From the NCBI RefSeq assembly GCF_025273675.1, contig NZ_CP045809.1:3906001-3970000 (forward strand): a stretch of DNA of 64,000 nucleotides, read 5' to 3'. Each line of letters starts with the position of its first letter. Positions within the stretch are counted from its first letter, which is position 1. The stretch is from Gordonia pseudamarae (lineage in GTDB: Bacteria; Actinomycetota; Actinomycetes; Mycobacteriales; Mycobacteriaceae). Both the position numbers and the translations under genes were made by a program. Shown piece after piece: positions 27,301 to 42,300 of the stretch. The notes beneath the pieces were generated by a model. The model was not told where the DNA came from, made no database searches, and saw only the letters and a list, made by a program, of their open reading frames with translations.

Positions 27301-30300
27301 TACAACGCGTTATCCAACGACAACGGAGCCAGACGATCAGCATCAGTGACCGGCGGTGCCGTCAGATCCACCTCGGCATCACACGAGACGACGATGGTAC
27401 GGACATTCCCGGCCCGCCAGGTTTCGACGCCACTCGCTTGCGCTCGCGGCACCTCAACCGACGAAGGCGACACCTCCACCGACGAAGAGAACGTCTCAAC
27501 CTGCGAAGAGGTCACCTCCACCGACGAGGTTGCCCCATTGCCGGTTGAGGTGCGAGGAGCGTCAGCGACGAGCCTCGAAACCACGTGAGATGACGTGTCC
27601 GTCACCAACACCACACCCACACCGGCGGTGTCCAGCATGTACTGGACACGATCAGCCGGAGCATCGGTGGCGATCGGGACGTACTGGCCACCGGCGGCGA
27701 CCACCGCGTGGATTGCCACGACCATCTCGATGGAACGATCGATACACACACCGACAGCCACATCCGGCCCAACCCCGACCGACATCAGCTCACGGGCAAG
27801 CACACTGGTACGCGCCGACAACTCGGCGTAAGAGACACTGCGCCCCTCAAACCACAACGCCGACAACTCAGGCGTCGAAGCAGCCCGCGCCACAAGCGCA
27901 TCAGCGACCGTGCCACGCGGAACAACAACCTCGGGGCCGGTAGCGGCGTCCAACGCCGCCCGGACGGTGTCCGCCGACAACCACGACGCATCACCAACTG
28001 CAATCGACGTGTCAGCAGTCAGTACGTCCAGAAGCCGAACGAACTTGTCCGCCATCGACAACACCGTCGACTCCTCGAACAGTTCGGTGGCGAACACCAC
28101 CGAACCAGCCCAGTCCAAGCCATCGCCGCGCGGCGCGACGAGCACTGACAGATCCAGTTGCGCCGGGACAATCGGGGCGGCGAGCGGACTGATCTCCAGT
28201 CCGGCCACCGATACTTCCGTATCAGCAACCGAAGCTGCCGGATCGTACGACAGCATCACCTGCGCCAGCGGCGAGAACGCTTCCGAACGCACCGGATCGA
28301 GAGCTTCGACAATCGTCTCGAACGGCACATCAGAATGAGCGAACGCATCCAAATCGACGGTGCGCACCTGCTCCAGTAACTCGGCGAACGACACACCGGC
28401 GAACACCTCGGTCCGCAACACCAACGTGTTGACAAACATACCGACCAACGGATCAAGTACCCGATCACCACGGCCGGCGATCGGCGTGGCAACAGTGATA
28501 TCGGCAGTCGCGCTCAACCGGGCCAGCAACGTCGACAACGCCGCATGAACCACCATGAACGGGGTAACACCGTGCTCACGTGCCACCGCCTCCACCCGAG
28601 CACCCACCTCGGCGGGAATCTGGAAGTCTGCTCGCGCGCCACGATGCGACGCGACGAGCGGCCGCGGACGATCAGCCGGCAGATCCAACACGTCAGGAGC
28701 ACCGGTGAGTTGATCACGCCAATAACCCAGCTGACGACCCACCGTAGACTCGGGATCAGCAGCCGACCCCAATACCGAGTGCTGCCAGATCGCATAGTCG
28801 GCGAACTGCACCTCCAACGGCGTGAAATCAGGTGCTTTTCCTTGCACCCGAGCGGCATAGGCCACAGTGAGATCGGTCACCAACGGCAACATCGACTCGC
28901 CGTCCGAGGCGATATGATGCACCACAACCGCGAGGATGAATTCATCGGTATTACTGCGCAGCAATCGGATCCGTATCGGCCAATCAGTGGTGACATCGAA
29001 TCCGGATGTGACGGTATTGGTCAGATCCTGCTCAGCCTCGACGATCGACCACACGTCCCGGTCGGCGAATTCCGCGATATCACCGACCACCTGAGCCGGT
29101 TCGCCATTGACCACCGGGAACGATGTCCGCAGCACCTCGTGCCGCACAAGCAGATCGGTGACCGACTCCCGCAACGCGTCCACGTCGAGATCGCCGTTGA
29201 TCCGCAGCACCGCTGGGATGTTGTAAGTGGGCTGTGTCGGATCGAACTGATTGAGGAACCACATCCGCTGCTGGGCGAACGACAACGGGATTCGGTCAGG
29301 CCGCGGATCGGCCTTGGTGATGGGCACGAGCGCCGCCCCGTGACCCGACACCACCGCGATCAGCTCACGCACCGACGGCGCAGCGAACACATCACGCACC
29401 GACACGTTCACACCCAACGCCGCCGATGCCCGCGCTGCAAGGCGCATCGCCGACAGTGAGTTCCCACCGATATCGAAGAACGACTCGGTGACCGACACGC
29501 GCTCGACACCGAGCAGTTCAGCGAACACCGTCACGAGGACGTGTTCGGAACCGGTATGAGGTGCCACAAACCGGGTGGCTCTGTCGCCTTCGATATCGGG
29601 TGCGGGCAACTGCGTGCGGTCGATCTTGCCCGCCGCGTTGAGCGGCATGTGCTCCACCGGCGCCCACACCGCGGGCACCATGAACCCGGCCAACGACGCC
29701 GCCGCATGGGCCTTGACCGCATCGATATCCACCGAGGACGGTGACACGTACCCCACCAGCACCGCATCCTCACCCTTGCCCACGAGGGTGACAGCGGCAT
29801 GGGACACACCCGGTGCTGCGACGAGGACCGCCTCGATCTCACCGAGTTCCACCCGCTGCCCACGCAGCTTGACCTGGAAATCGGTACGGCCCACATACTC
29901 CAGGTCGCCGTCGGTGTTCCACCGCACGATGTCACCGGTGCGGTACAGCCGGTCACCCGCATCGCCGAACCGATCGGCGATGAACCGCTCGGCGGTCAGA
30001 GCGGACCGCCCGGCATAGCCGCGCGCCACCAACGCACCACCGAGGTACAACTCGCCGGCCACCCCCACCGGCACCGGGTGCAATCGGCCGTCAAGGACCC
30101 TCGCGACCGTCCGTGACACCGGAGCACCGATCGTCACCGGCCGATGCGCGGACAACTGTGCACGTGTGGCGTAAATCGTCGCCTCGGTGGGACCGTACTG
30201 ATTGGCCACCACCACCGCGGGCCATATGTGGGCCACCCGGTCCACCAACATCTGTGGCATCGGTTCCCCACCCACACACAACACCCGCAGTCCGATCGTC

Positions 30301-33300
30301 CTCAACACCGCATCGTCGACGACCTCCATGATCGTGGCCAGCATCGACGGCACCACTATCACCGTGTTCACCCGATGCCGAGCCCACAACGCCACCAGTG
30401 CGGTCGGGTCACGATGCTCGTCACCGGTCAACATCACCAGCGAACCGCCTACGGCGATCGGCCGGAAAAACTCCAGCACCGCCGGATCGAAGGTGAACGA
30501 CAGCACCTGCGCGAACACATCCCGATCAGTGAACCCATTGACCGCCACATCGTGGCGCAGATGCGTCACCACCGAACGATGGGACACCACCACACCCTTG
30601 GGCCGACCCGTCGACCCCGATGTGAACATCGTGTATGCCGCGGCATCGACATCACATGCCCGTGCGACTTCACCCAAAGGCACCGAATCCCCCGCACGTG
30701 CCGTCGCGATCACCTGCGCGTCATCGACCTCGACGATCCGAACACCGGTCCGCTCCACGGCCACCGCAACCTGCTCCGAACCACCACCGGCCGGAACCAA
30801 CACCACCCGCGCACCCGCGGTCTCCACGATGTACGACATCCGATCGGCCAAGGATTCCGGGTCAACCGGCACGAACTGCGCACCGGCCACCGCGACCGCG
30901 TACACCGCTACCGCCAACGACACCGATCGCGGCAAACACACCGCCACCGCATCCTCGACACCCACACCCAGCTCACCCAGTCGCAGCGCCAACGCCGCGA
31001 CTGCCGAACCCAACTCGGCATACGACAGTGTCACCTCGCCGGCGATCAGCGCCGGAGACGAGGGACAAGCGGCAACCCGCTGGACCACCACATCCGCCAG
31101 TGTCGCCGGAATCGAACCTGTGACTGAATACGGTTCGGCACCAATCAGATCCACACCGTGCGCCAGCTCGGCAACCCAGGTGGCCCCGGCATCGTCGAGC
31201 AGTGCGACATCACCGACCACAACCGACGAATCCCGTGTCACGGCATCGAGGACCATGATCAACCGGGACATCATCGACTCGACAGTCGGCTCGTCGAACA
31301 GGTCTGTTGCGAACCGTGCACTGCCGAACCAACCGGTTCCGGGTTCGTTTACCGCGATCTCGATGATCAGGTCAACCTGAACCGGTGCGGCATCGAGGTC
31401 GACCGCCGACACCATCAAGTCGTCACCGGCGGCGGCATCTCGCCCGGAAGGTGCGGTCTCAGCGGCGTTCTGGAACAACGACAACCACACTTGCGTCAAC
31501 GGCGCAAAGGCCTCCGAACGGACCGGGCTCACCGCATCGACGACCGCTTCGAAGGGGACGGAGTCATGTGTGAACGCAGCCAGATCGGTGTCCTTGACAT
31601 CAGCGAGGACATCGATGAACCTCGCACCGAGGTCCATCCGCGTCCGCAACACCAGCGTGTTGACAAACATTCCGACCAACCGGTCCAACGCTGCCTGACC
31701 ACGACCGGCGACCGGAGTACCGATCGTGATGTCGTCGGACGCCGTCAACCGTGCCAGCAATACGGCCAACGCACCGTGCACCACCATGAACGAGGTCACC
31801 CCATGACCGGCCGCCGTCCGCTCGATCCTGGCGCACAACGACGCCGGAATCGCAAACTGGACCCGCCCACCCCGCTGCGAGGCCACCGGTGGCCGCGGCC
31901 GATCGGTCGGTAGTGCCAACACGTCGGGAACACCGGCCAACTGCTCACGCCAGTACCCCAGCTGCCGACCTGCCACCGAATCCGCATCGCCGGGCGAACC
32001 CAGCACGCGATGCTGCCAGATCGCGAAATCAGCGAACTGCACATCCAGCGGTACGAATTCCGGCGCGACTCCGGCGACCCGCGCCACGTATGCGGTGACG
32101 ATATCGGTGACCAGCGGACGCATCGACTCACCATCGGCGGCGATATGGTGGGCAACCACGGCCAGGAGATACTCATTGACCTCCGGAGCCGTACCACCTG
32201 AGGTCTCGCGGAGAACGACACGCACAGGCCACTCCCGGGTGACATCGAAACCGCTTGCCACGGAGGCGAACAAGTCGTCGTCGGAGTGAACCGTACGCCA
32301 GATACCGCGGCCGTCGAACTCTGCGATGTCGCCGATCACCTGATGCGGCACACCGTCGACGGCGGGGAAGACGGTCCGCAGGATCTCGTGCCGGTTCAGC
32401 ACGTCGATGATGGCCGCGCGAAGGGCGGGCACGTCCAGCGTCCCGGATAGGCGCAGTACGACCGGGATATTGTAGGCGGTTGCGCTGGTATCGAACTGGT
32501 TGATGAACCACATCCGCTGCTGGGCAAAGGACAACGGGATTCGCTCGGGGCGCGGATCGGCCTTGGTAACGGGCACGAGCGCGCCCGCATGATCGGTCGT
32601 AGCCGCGATCAGTTCCCGCACGGTCGGCGCGGTGAACACATCACGCACCGTTACCTCTACGCCGAGTATCTCCGACGCCCGCGCCGCCAACCGCATAGCG
32701 GACAACGAATTACCGCCGAGGTCGAAGAACGAGCCGGCAACACTGACCCGGTCAGCACCAAGGACATCGGCGAACGCCGTCGACAACGCCGCTTCAACCG
32801 CGGTTGCCGGCGCCACGAACTCCGCGGCCACGGTCTCGAAATCCGGCGCGGGCAAAGCCTTACGATCCAGTTTGCCCGCCGAGTTGAGTGTCACGTCATC
32901 GATACCCACCCAGACGGTCGGCACCATGTATACCGGCAGCGACTGCGCCACCGACGCTCGCACCGCCTCGGTGTCCACCGACGCCGGAGACACGTATCCG
33001 ATGAGGTGCTGGTCCCCGGTCGCCGATTCAAGCACGGTCGCCGCCGCATGCACCACGCCCGGCGACGACGCGATCGCCGACTCGATCTCGCCCAGTTCGA
33101 CTCGCTGGCCGCGGAGTTTGACCTGGAAGTCGGTGCGACCCAGGTACTCCAACACCCCGTCGGTACGCCGACGCACCAGGTCGCCGGTCCGGTACATGCG
33201 GGTGCCCGGCTCGCCGCACGGGTCGGCGATGAACCGGTCCGCGGTCAGATCGCCCCGCGATGCGTAGCCTCGCGCCAACTGGACACCACCGAGGTACAAC

Positions 33301-36300
33301 TCACCCGGCACCCCTGCCGGGACCCGCTGCAGGCGTGCGTCGAGAACCAGCGCGGACGAGTTCCAGATCGGCACACCGATCGGCACCGACGCGTCGGATG
33401 CCATTGCCCGCTTGATGTTCTCGGCGGTGATCTCGATCGCGGCCTCAGTGGGGCCGTACAGGTTGTAGAACAGAATGTTCGGCAACGCCTCGCGCACTTG
33501 CGCGGCAACTGCGGGTGGAACCGCCTCGCCGGTCAGCGAGATGATGCGCACCGAATCCATTGCCGAGATTCGGTGCGTACCCACGACGTCGACGAACACC
33601 GACAGCATCGACGGCACGAAGTGGACCATAGTGGCCCGCGTATCCTCGATGACCTCGGCCACGTACAGCGGCTCGGTATGCCCACCCTCTTTCAGGATGA
33701 CCAGCCGCGCACCCGCCATCAACGGCGCGAACAACTCGGGCACCGATACATCGAAAGTATACGGCGTCTTCAGAATCACCGTGTCCGACTGGTCGATCGG
33801 GAGTTCGTCCAAACCCCACCACAGCCGGTTCAGCACAGCCCTGTGCGACAGGGTGACGCCCTTGGGCCTGCCCGTGGAACCGGATGTGAACAGACTGTAG
33901 GCAGCGTTGTCCGGGGACACCGGAGCCAACCGATCCGCAGCCGTAATCGCCGGGGTCGCCAGGTCGACATCACCTGAGCAGTCGACCAAGTGGATATGGA
34001 TCCCGTTGCCCTGCGCGGTTCCGGCACTCATCGCCTGCGGCCCGCGCACCTGCGCCATTGCGGGGGCTGTGGTTTCAACAGCCAGCACCAGTTCCGCGGC
34101 TGCGGTTTCCACCATGTATTCCACACGGTCCGTGGGAGTGCCCAAGCCGATAGGCACGTACTGACCACCCGCCGCCACAATCGCGTGGATGGCGACGACC
34201 ATCTCCACCGAGCGAGGAATACATAGGGCTACCGCGGTGTCCGGCCCCACCCCGAGTGAGATCAGTTCGCGGGCAAGCACGCTAACGCGTGCACCGAACT
34301 CCGCATAGGAGACACTTCGCCCCTCGAACCACAGCGCTGTCGCCTCGGGAGTGCGTGTGACCTGCGCGAATACAGGACTGTCGAGAGTGGTTGCGGACTG
34401 CACATCAACCCGATCACCCCACTCGGCGGCCTCAACGACGGCCAATTGAGCGGAATTCAGGAGCTCGATGTCACCGCATACCCGGTCGGCGTCGGCAGCG
34501 ATACCGCACAAGATCTGCAGGAGAGCGTCGGCGAACACCTGAATTTGATCGTCGGCGAACGCGCCCGGAAGATACTTGATTTCCACGGACAATCCGTCAG
34601 CGACCGGAGCAGTCACCATATTCAGCGGATAGTGGGTCGCGTCACTGGCTTCGACCTCGAGAATCCGCAGACCGGCCGCCGCACCGGTGTCGGCGGCCGA
34701 CAACGATTCGGTATTCACCGGATACGACTCGTGGATCGTCAGAGTATCGAATCCGGCCGGCACTGCCGTGGTTGCCAGGATTTCGGGCAGGGTCAGATAC
34801 TGATGGTCCAGGACCGCCACCTTGTCGGCCTGCACCTGTTCGATGACCGCCGCGACCGGCGCGTTCGGGTCGACATCGACCACCACCGGCAGAGTGTTGA
34901 TGAACAAACCAACCATCGTCTCCACCCCCGGCAGGTCTGCCGGGCGCCCTGACACGGTCTCACCGAAGGTGACCACCCGATTGCCGGTGATCCGAGACAG
35001 CAGAATCGCCCAGGCCGTTTGCAGCGTCGTCGCGATCGTCGAATTATGTTTCCGAGCAACTGATTCCAGCGCAGCTACGATCTCCGAACCGAGGACGGCA
35101 GCGTGTTTGCGCGGCATCGAGTCGACAGTCGCCTCGATACCCGGCGCCACCAGGGTGGCGCCGTCGGCACGTTCCACCACGCCACGCCAGGCCGCCAATC
35201 CGGCCGTGGTGTCCTTGGCGGCAACAGCGGCGAGGAAGTCGGCGAAATCGTGGCCGGTATCGACGGTGAACACATCGCCGGTCGCGTACAAGGCCAGTAG
35301 ATCGGCCAGCACCAACGGACCCGACCAGCCATCGAAGAGAATGTGATGGTTGGTGATGACCACACCGATACCGTCGGCATGCCGCACCACCACCACCCGA
35401 AGCAGCGGCGGCGCCGCCAGATCAAACGGAACAGTCTTCTGCTCGATGCCGATCTCGGCAATACGAGCACGGGCATCGGTCCCCGACATGTCTCCGAGAT
35501 CAATTGTCTGCCAAGGAACCTCTACCGACGGTTGGATGAGTCCGACAACCGAACCACCACGTGTGCGGACGAAGCCCGAACGCAGTACCCGATGCCGGGA
35601 CACCATCTCATCAACCGCACCACGCAGCCTGGTCACGTCGACCGTGCTGCCCAGATGCAACACCACCTGGGTGAGATAGACGTCCACCGCCGCGTCGTCG
35701 GCCGCCGCATGGCCCAACTCGGCCTGGAAGTACAGACCACGTTGCAAGGGGGCCAGCGCCCACACATCCGAACCGGGGTAACGAACGGCCAGGTCGTCGA
35801 GATCGTCCTGGGAGATGTCGACGCCCGGCACATCCGACGGTGACAAACCCGGTGACGTGTGCGCCACCGCGTCAACCGCCGACGTGAGTTCGGCGGCCCA
35901 GAAGCCGATCAGGTCGTCGACGTCGGCCTCGGACAGGATTGCCCGCGGCACATTCGCGATCACGTTGAGGCGGCGCGAACCGTCGTCGCCGACGGCAACG
36001 CCGACGCTGAGGTTCAGTGCCGCCAGGGCGGCCATGGCACCGGTGGGTGCCGGATCGTAGACCGGTCCGCGGACACCGCTCAGCGGCAACGGATCTCCGG
36101 AGTCCGCGCCCGCCCCCGCGGCACCGAGGTAGTTGAACAGGATCGCCGGGAGCGGACGCTCGGCCAGACCGGCAACCGGGGCGAGCGCAGCGACGGGAGA
36201 TGTCACGTTGTTGTACCGCAGCCAACCGAATCCGATGCCCGAATCCGGTTGGGCCAGGCGTTCTTCCTTGGCGGCCTTGATCGCGTGCACGATGTCGGCG

Positions 36301-39300
36301 GCCGGGTCGAGGGCCAGCGGTGCGATCGAGGTGAACCAGCCGACCGACCGGGACAGGTCGGCGCGTACCGGCTCGGGTCCGGTTTCGAGGACGTCTTCGT
36401 AGCGGCCGTGGCCTTCGGTGAGCACCGAGATCGGCGCGTGATCGACGAGACCGCGGTCATGCTGCCAGGCCCGTACCGCGCGGGCCAGGGAGCCGAGGAG
36501 CACGTCGTTGACATTGCCCGCAGTCGCCTTGCTACCGAACGCGTCCGGAACACTGGTGAGTATCGCTTCGGTGACTGTCGCGTCGATCTGGCCGGTCACC
36601 GTCACCGTGGTGTGCTGGCGGTCGCGGGCAGGGTCGAGTTCGGTCCCGAAGTTGTTGCGGTGCTCGGGAAGACGGTCCAGCCAGTAGTCCGCCTCGGCGA
36701 TATGGGCATCGGTGCGGCCGGCCAGCGCCGTCATCCATGCGCGCTGCGAGGTGGTGGTGGCCCGCAACTGATACCGGTGCCCTCCGCTACGTTGCGCCCA
36801 CAGGGTGACCAGGTCCTCGATGATCGCGCGCCACGACACCGCGTCCACACCGAGATGGTGAACAGTGAGCACGATGCGCGCTGCACCGGTTGTTGCGTCG
36901 GTGACCAGCACAGCCTGCACCAGTTGACCAGTGGCAGTGTTGAATCGGCGGGTGGCCGCGACGTGTGCCGACTGTAGATCCGCGTCGAAACCATCCGTTC
37001 CGATGGCATGTTCGGAGGTCAACGACGATACCGCCGCCGCGGCATCGAACTCGCGACCGGCAACGAGTTCCCAGCCGGCCGTCGGCGAGGTGGTCGGCAC
37101 CAGCGACGCGGACAGCATCGGGTGATGGGCGACGAGTTCGCCGAGCAGTTCGGCCAGCACGTCCTCGGTCAGGCCTTTCGGTGCGGCCAGGGTTGCGGAC
37201 TGGTTGAAGTCGGCGAAATCCGCGGCGGTGTCGGAATGTTCGAGCATCCACGACACCACCGACGGCACCGGCATCACACCGACGGCGCCACCGTCAGGCT
37301 CGGCCAGTTCGGGTAGTCGGGCCGAGGTGTCGGTGATTGCCGCAGCCATCCCCCGTACGGTGCGTCGTTCGAAGATCTCCCGTGGCGACAGATTGAACCC
37401 GGCGGCCCGCACCGCCGACGCCAGCTGGATCGACATGATCGAATCGCCGCCGAGCGCGAAGAACGATTCGGTGACACTGATCCGGTCCACGCCGAGCAGA
37501 CCGGCGACGATCGAGGCAAGAAGTTCCTCAACAGCACCGAGCGGGGCCACGTAGTCGGCGCTGAGGGCACCGAAGTCGGGTGCGGGCAGGGCACGACGAT
37601 CCAGCTTGCCCGCACTGTTGAGCGGCACCTCATCGATCACCATCCACACCGACGGCACCATGTAGTTCGGCAGCGCGTGTTCCGCGGCCGCCTTGACCGC
37701 GTCCACATCGACGCCGGCCGGTGCCAGGTAGGCCACCAGGTGCTCGGCGCCGGTCTCGGTGGCAGCGACGGTGGCAGCGGCGTGTACCACTCCGGGTGCG
37801 GCCGCCAGGACCGCTTCGATCTCGCCGAGCTCGATGCGCTGACCACGCAACTTCACCTGGAAGTCCGTACGACCCAGATACTCGATAGTGCCGTCGGTGT
37901 TCCAGCGCACCAGGTCACCGGTGCGGTACAACCGTGAACCGGGGTCACCGTACGGATCCGGGATGAACCGCTCAGCGGTCAGATCAGGCTGCGCGGCGTA
38001 ACCACGCGCCACCTGCACACCACCCAGATACAACTCACCCGGAACACCCACCGGCACCGGACGCAGACGATCATCCAACACCAGTGTCTCGGTATTCCAC
38101 ACCGGCGCACCAATCGTCACCGACTCCGGCGCATCCGACACATCCGCCCAACTGACCTCAACCGCAGCCTCAGTCGGACCGAACAGATTATGAATACCCA
38201 CCCACGGCCACACCTCGTGCACCTGAGCCACCACAGCCGCCGGCAAAGCCTCACCCGAAGCAAACACCCACTTCAAGCTCGTCAACTGCGCCAACCGGTC
38301 ACGATCGACCACATCAACAAACACCGACAACATCGACGGCACAAAATGCACCGAGGTTGCCTGAGTTTCAGCGATCAGATCCGCGATGTACTCCGGATCC
38401 GCATGACCACCCGGACGCGCGATCACCACCTGAGCGCCCGTGAACAACGGCGCGAACAACTCCGGCACCGACACATCAAAGGTGTACGGCGTCTTCTGAA
38501 TCACCCTGTCGCCCACACCCCACGCAAACGCATCCAACCCCCACCACAGGCGGTTGAGCACCGCACGATGCGACACCGTCACACCCTTCGGCCGACCCGT
38601 CGAACCGGAGGTGAAGAGCGTGTACAACGCGTTATCCAACGACAACGGAGCTATACGTTCAGCATCGGTGACCGGAGCGGTCGACAGATCCACCTCACCA
38701 TCACACGAGACGACGATCGTGCGGACATTCCCGGCCCGCCAGGTTTCGAGGCCACTCGCCGGCGCTCGCGGCACCTCAACCGACGAATCCTCATTGCCGG
38801 TTGAGGTGTGAGGAGCGTCAGCGACGAGCCCCGACACCACGTGAGATGACGAGTCCGACACCAGGACAACACCCACACCGGCGGTGTCCAGCATGTACTG
38901 GACACGATCAGCCGGAGCATCGGTGGCGATCGGGACGTACTGGCCACCGGCGGCGACCACCGCGTGGATTGCCACGACCATCTCCACCGAGCGGTCGATA
39001 CACACACCGACAGCCACATCCGGCCCAACCCCGACCGACATCAGCTCACGGGCAAGCACACTGGTACGCGCCGACAACTCGGCGTAAGAGACACTGCGCC
39101 CCTCAAACCACAACGCCGACAACTCAGGCGTCGAAGCAGCCCGCGCCACAAGCGCATCAGCGACGGTACCGGCCGGGACAACGGCAGCCGGACCCACGGA
39201 TCGCGCGAGGACGGCGTCACGGTCTGCCTCGACCAGGACGGGAACATCACCCACGGCGATGGCCGGATTGGCGGTGACCGCGTCGAGCACCCGCACGAAA

Positions 39301-42300
39301 CGAGCGGCGAACTCGGTGACCGTCGACTCGTCGAACAGGTCGGTGGCGTAGGTGAACGCACCGGACCAGCTGCCTTCGTCCAGATCGCCGGACGCCGCCG
39401 TCGACACCGACATCGTCAGGTCGACCTGGGCCGGGATCACGTCCAGGGTCACCGGACTGATCTCGACTCCGGCGACGGTAACATCGGCGTCGGCGATCGA
39501 GGCGGCCGGATCGAACGAGAGCATCACCTGCGCGAGCGGTGAGAACGATTCGGAACGAACGGGATCGACGGCCTCGACGATCGCCTCGAACGGGACGTCG
39601 GCGTGTGCGAACGCATCGAGGTCGGTGGTACGAACACGTTCGAGGAACTGAGCGAACGTCTCACCGCTCGCGAGTTCGGTACGCAGCACCAGCGTATTGA
39701 CAAACATGCCGATCAGCGGATCGAGCACCCGGTCGCCGCGCCCGGCGATCGGAGTCGCCACCGCCACATCACCATTCGCGGTAAGCCGCGAGAGCAGCGT
39801 GGCGAATGCCGCGTGCACCACCATGAACGGGGTCGACCCGAAATCACGGGCCAGCGGTTCGATACGTTCGGCGATGTGCGCGGGAATCGTGAATGCGACA
39901 CGGCCGCCGCGATGCGAGGCGATCTGCGGCCGCGGACGGTCGGTCGGCAGTTCGATGACATCGGGGATACCGTCGAGCTTGTCCGTCCAGTATTCCAGCT
40001 GTTGTGCCACAACAGAATCGGAGTCATCCGCCGTACCGAGAACCTGGTGCTGCCAGATCGCGAAGTCGGCGAACTGTACCTCCAGCGGCGCGAACTCCGG
40101 CGCCTGCCCGTGGGCGCGCGCCGCATAGGCGGTGACGATGTCGGTGACCAGCGGCAGCATCGACTCGCCGTCGACACCGATGTGGTGTGCGACGACTGCC
40201 AGCACATGATCGCCCGGTCCGCGTTCGAGGAGGCGGACGCGCAGCGGCCATTCGCCGCTGACGTCGAAACCTGTTGTCGCCGCCGCCGACAGATCGGCCT
40301 CCGTCTCGACGGCCCGCCAGATGCCGCGGTCATCGAACTCGGTGAGATCGCCGATCGACTGGTACGGCGTGCCGTCGGCCGCCGGGAACGAGGTCCGCAG
40401 CACCTCGTGCCGGGTCACCACGTCGAGGACCGCCGAACGCAGCGCCGCCACGTCGAGCGATCCGGTCAGCTCGAGAACGGCCGGCAGATTGTAGGTGGCG
40501 TCGTTGGTGTCGAACTGGTTGATGAACCACATGCGCTGCTGCGCGAACGACAGCGGAATGTGCTGCGGGCGCGGCGACACCACAGTCACCGGAGCCAGGG
40601 CCGCGGTGTTGCCGGCGACGGCGGTGATCAGCTCACGAACAGTCGGCGCGCCGAAGATGTCGCGGACCGACACCTCCACGCCGAGCACCTCGGACGCCCG
40701 GGCGGAGAGCCGCATCGCCGACAACGAGTTGCCGCCGATGTCGAAGAACGACGCGGTCACCGATACCCGCTCCACGCCCAGCAGCTCGGCGTACACGGCC
40801 GCCAGCGCCGACTCGGTGCCGGTGGCCGGTGCCACGAATTCGCTTTCCATGGCGGCGAAGTCGGGCTGAGGCAGAGATCTTCGGTCGACCTTGCCCGCCG
40901 AGTTCAGCGGCATCTGTTCCAGCGCCACCCACACCGTCGGCACCATGTAGGTCGCCAGCGTTTGCGCGACGACCGACTTCACGTGTTCGACGTCGACGCC
41001 TCCGGGTGAGAGGTACCCCACCAGATGCTGTGCCCCGGTGGGTGAGGTGGCGACAGCCGCCGCCGCGTACACCACGCCGGGCGCGGCCGTGAGAGCTGCC
41101 TCGACCTCGCCGAGTTCCATGCGCTGACCACGCAACTTCACCTGGAAGTCGGTGCGGCCCAGGTACTCGATCTCGCCGTCGTCCGTCCACCGGGCGAGAT
41201 CGCCGGTGCGGTAGAGACGGTTGCCCGCCGTACCGAGTTCGTCGGACGAGAACGGGTCGGCGACAAAGCGTTCGGCGGTCAGATCCGCACGTGCAGCGTA
41301 TCCGCGCGCCACTTGCGGGCCGCCGAGATACAGCTCGCCCGGCACACCCACCGGCAGCAGCCGCAGCCGCTCGTCGAGGACGTAGCCGGCGACGCCCGCG
41401 ACGGGACGGCCGATGGTGATGCGGCCGACCTCGGGGTCGAACTCCTGAATCGTCGAGTAGATGGTGGTTTCGGTGGGGCCGTACTGGTTGAAGACCCGCA
41501 CACCCGGCCAGGTGGCGGCCACACCCGCGGCGACCGCCGGGGGGACCGCCTCGCCGCCGGTGTTGATCCGCCGCAACGATGACGCCCACGCGACGTCGTC
41601 GCCGAGCACGTCGAGCAGTACCGCCAGCATCGACGGCACGATCATGGCCGTGGTCACGCCATGGGCGGCGATCGCCGCCGAGAGCGCCACCGGGTCGCGG
41701 TGCTCACCGGGCGCCAGCAGCACCAGCGGCGCACCCACCAGGACCGGGCGCAGGAACTCCATCACCGACGGGTCGAAGGTGAACTCCAGCACCTGCAGAA
41801 ACACGTCGGAACCGTCGAAACCGTAGTGGTCGCGGTCGGCGACGAGTTCGGTGATCAGCGACCGGTGCGACACCGTGACGCCCTTGGGGCGTCCGGTGGA
41901 GCCCGAGGTGAACACCGTGTAGGCGGCGTTGTCGGGGTGTACCGGCGCACTGCGCTCGGCGTCGGACACCGGTGCGGTACCCAAGTCGACGGCACCACCG
42001 GCATCGACGACGACCGTTGCCACGCCGGACGGCAGCGACCGATCCGCGTCGGCCCCGGAGGGGGTGGTCGCAGAGGTGATGACCAGTGCGAGGTTGGCGG
42101 TCTCGACGATGTACTCGACCCGGTCGGCCGGGGCTTCGGTGTCGATGGGCACGAACTGTCCGCCGGCGGCGAGCACCGCGTGAATGGCGACCATCATCTC
42201 GACCGATCGGCCGATCATCACCCCGACCGCGGTATCGGGGCCCACACCGAACGCGATCAGTTGGCGTGCAAGGACACTCGCCCGGGCATTGAGCTCAGCG

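Noticed and set aside
5401..38840. CRISPR array or satellite DNA suggested by many repeats
   Set aside because: The repeats are long homologous NRPS domains or REP-like elements within coding frames. There are no short regularly spaced repeats with unique spacers.
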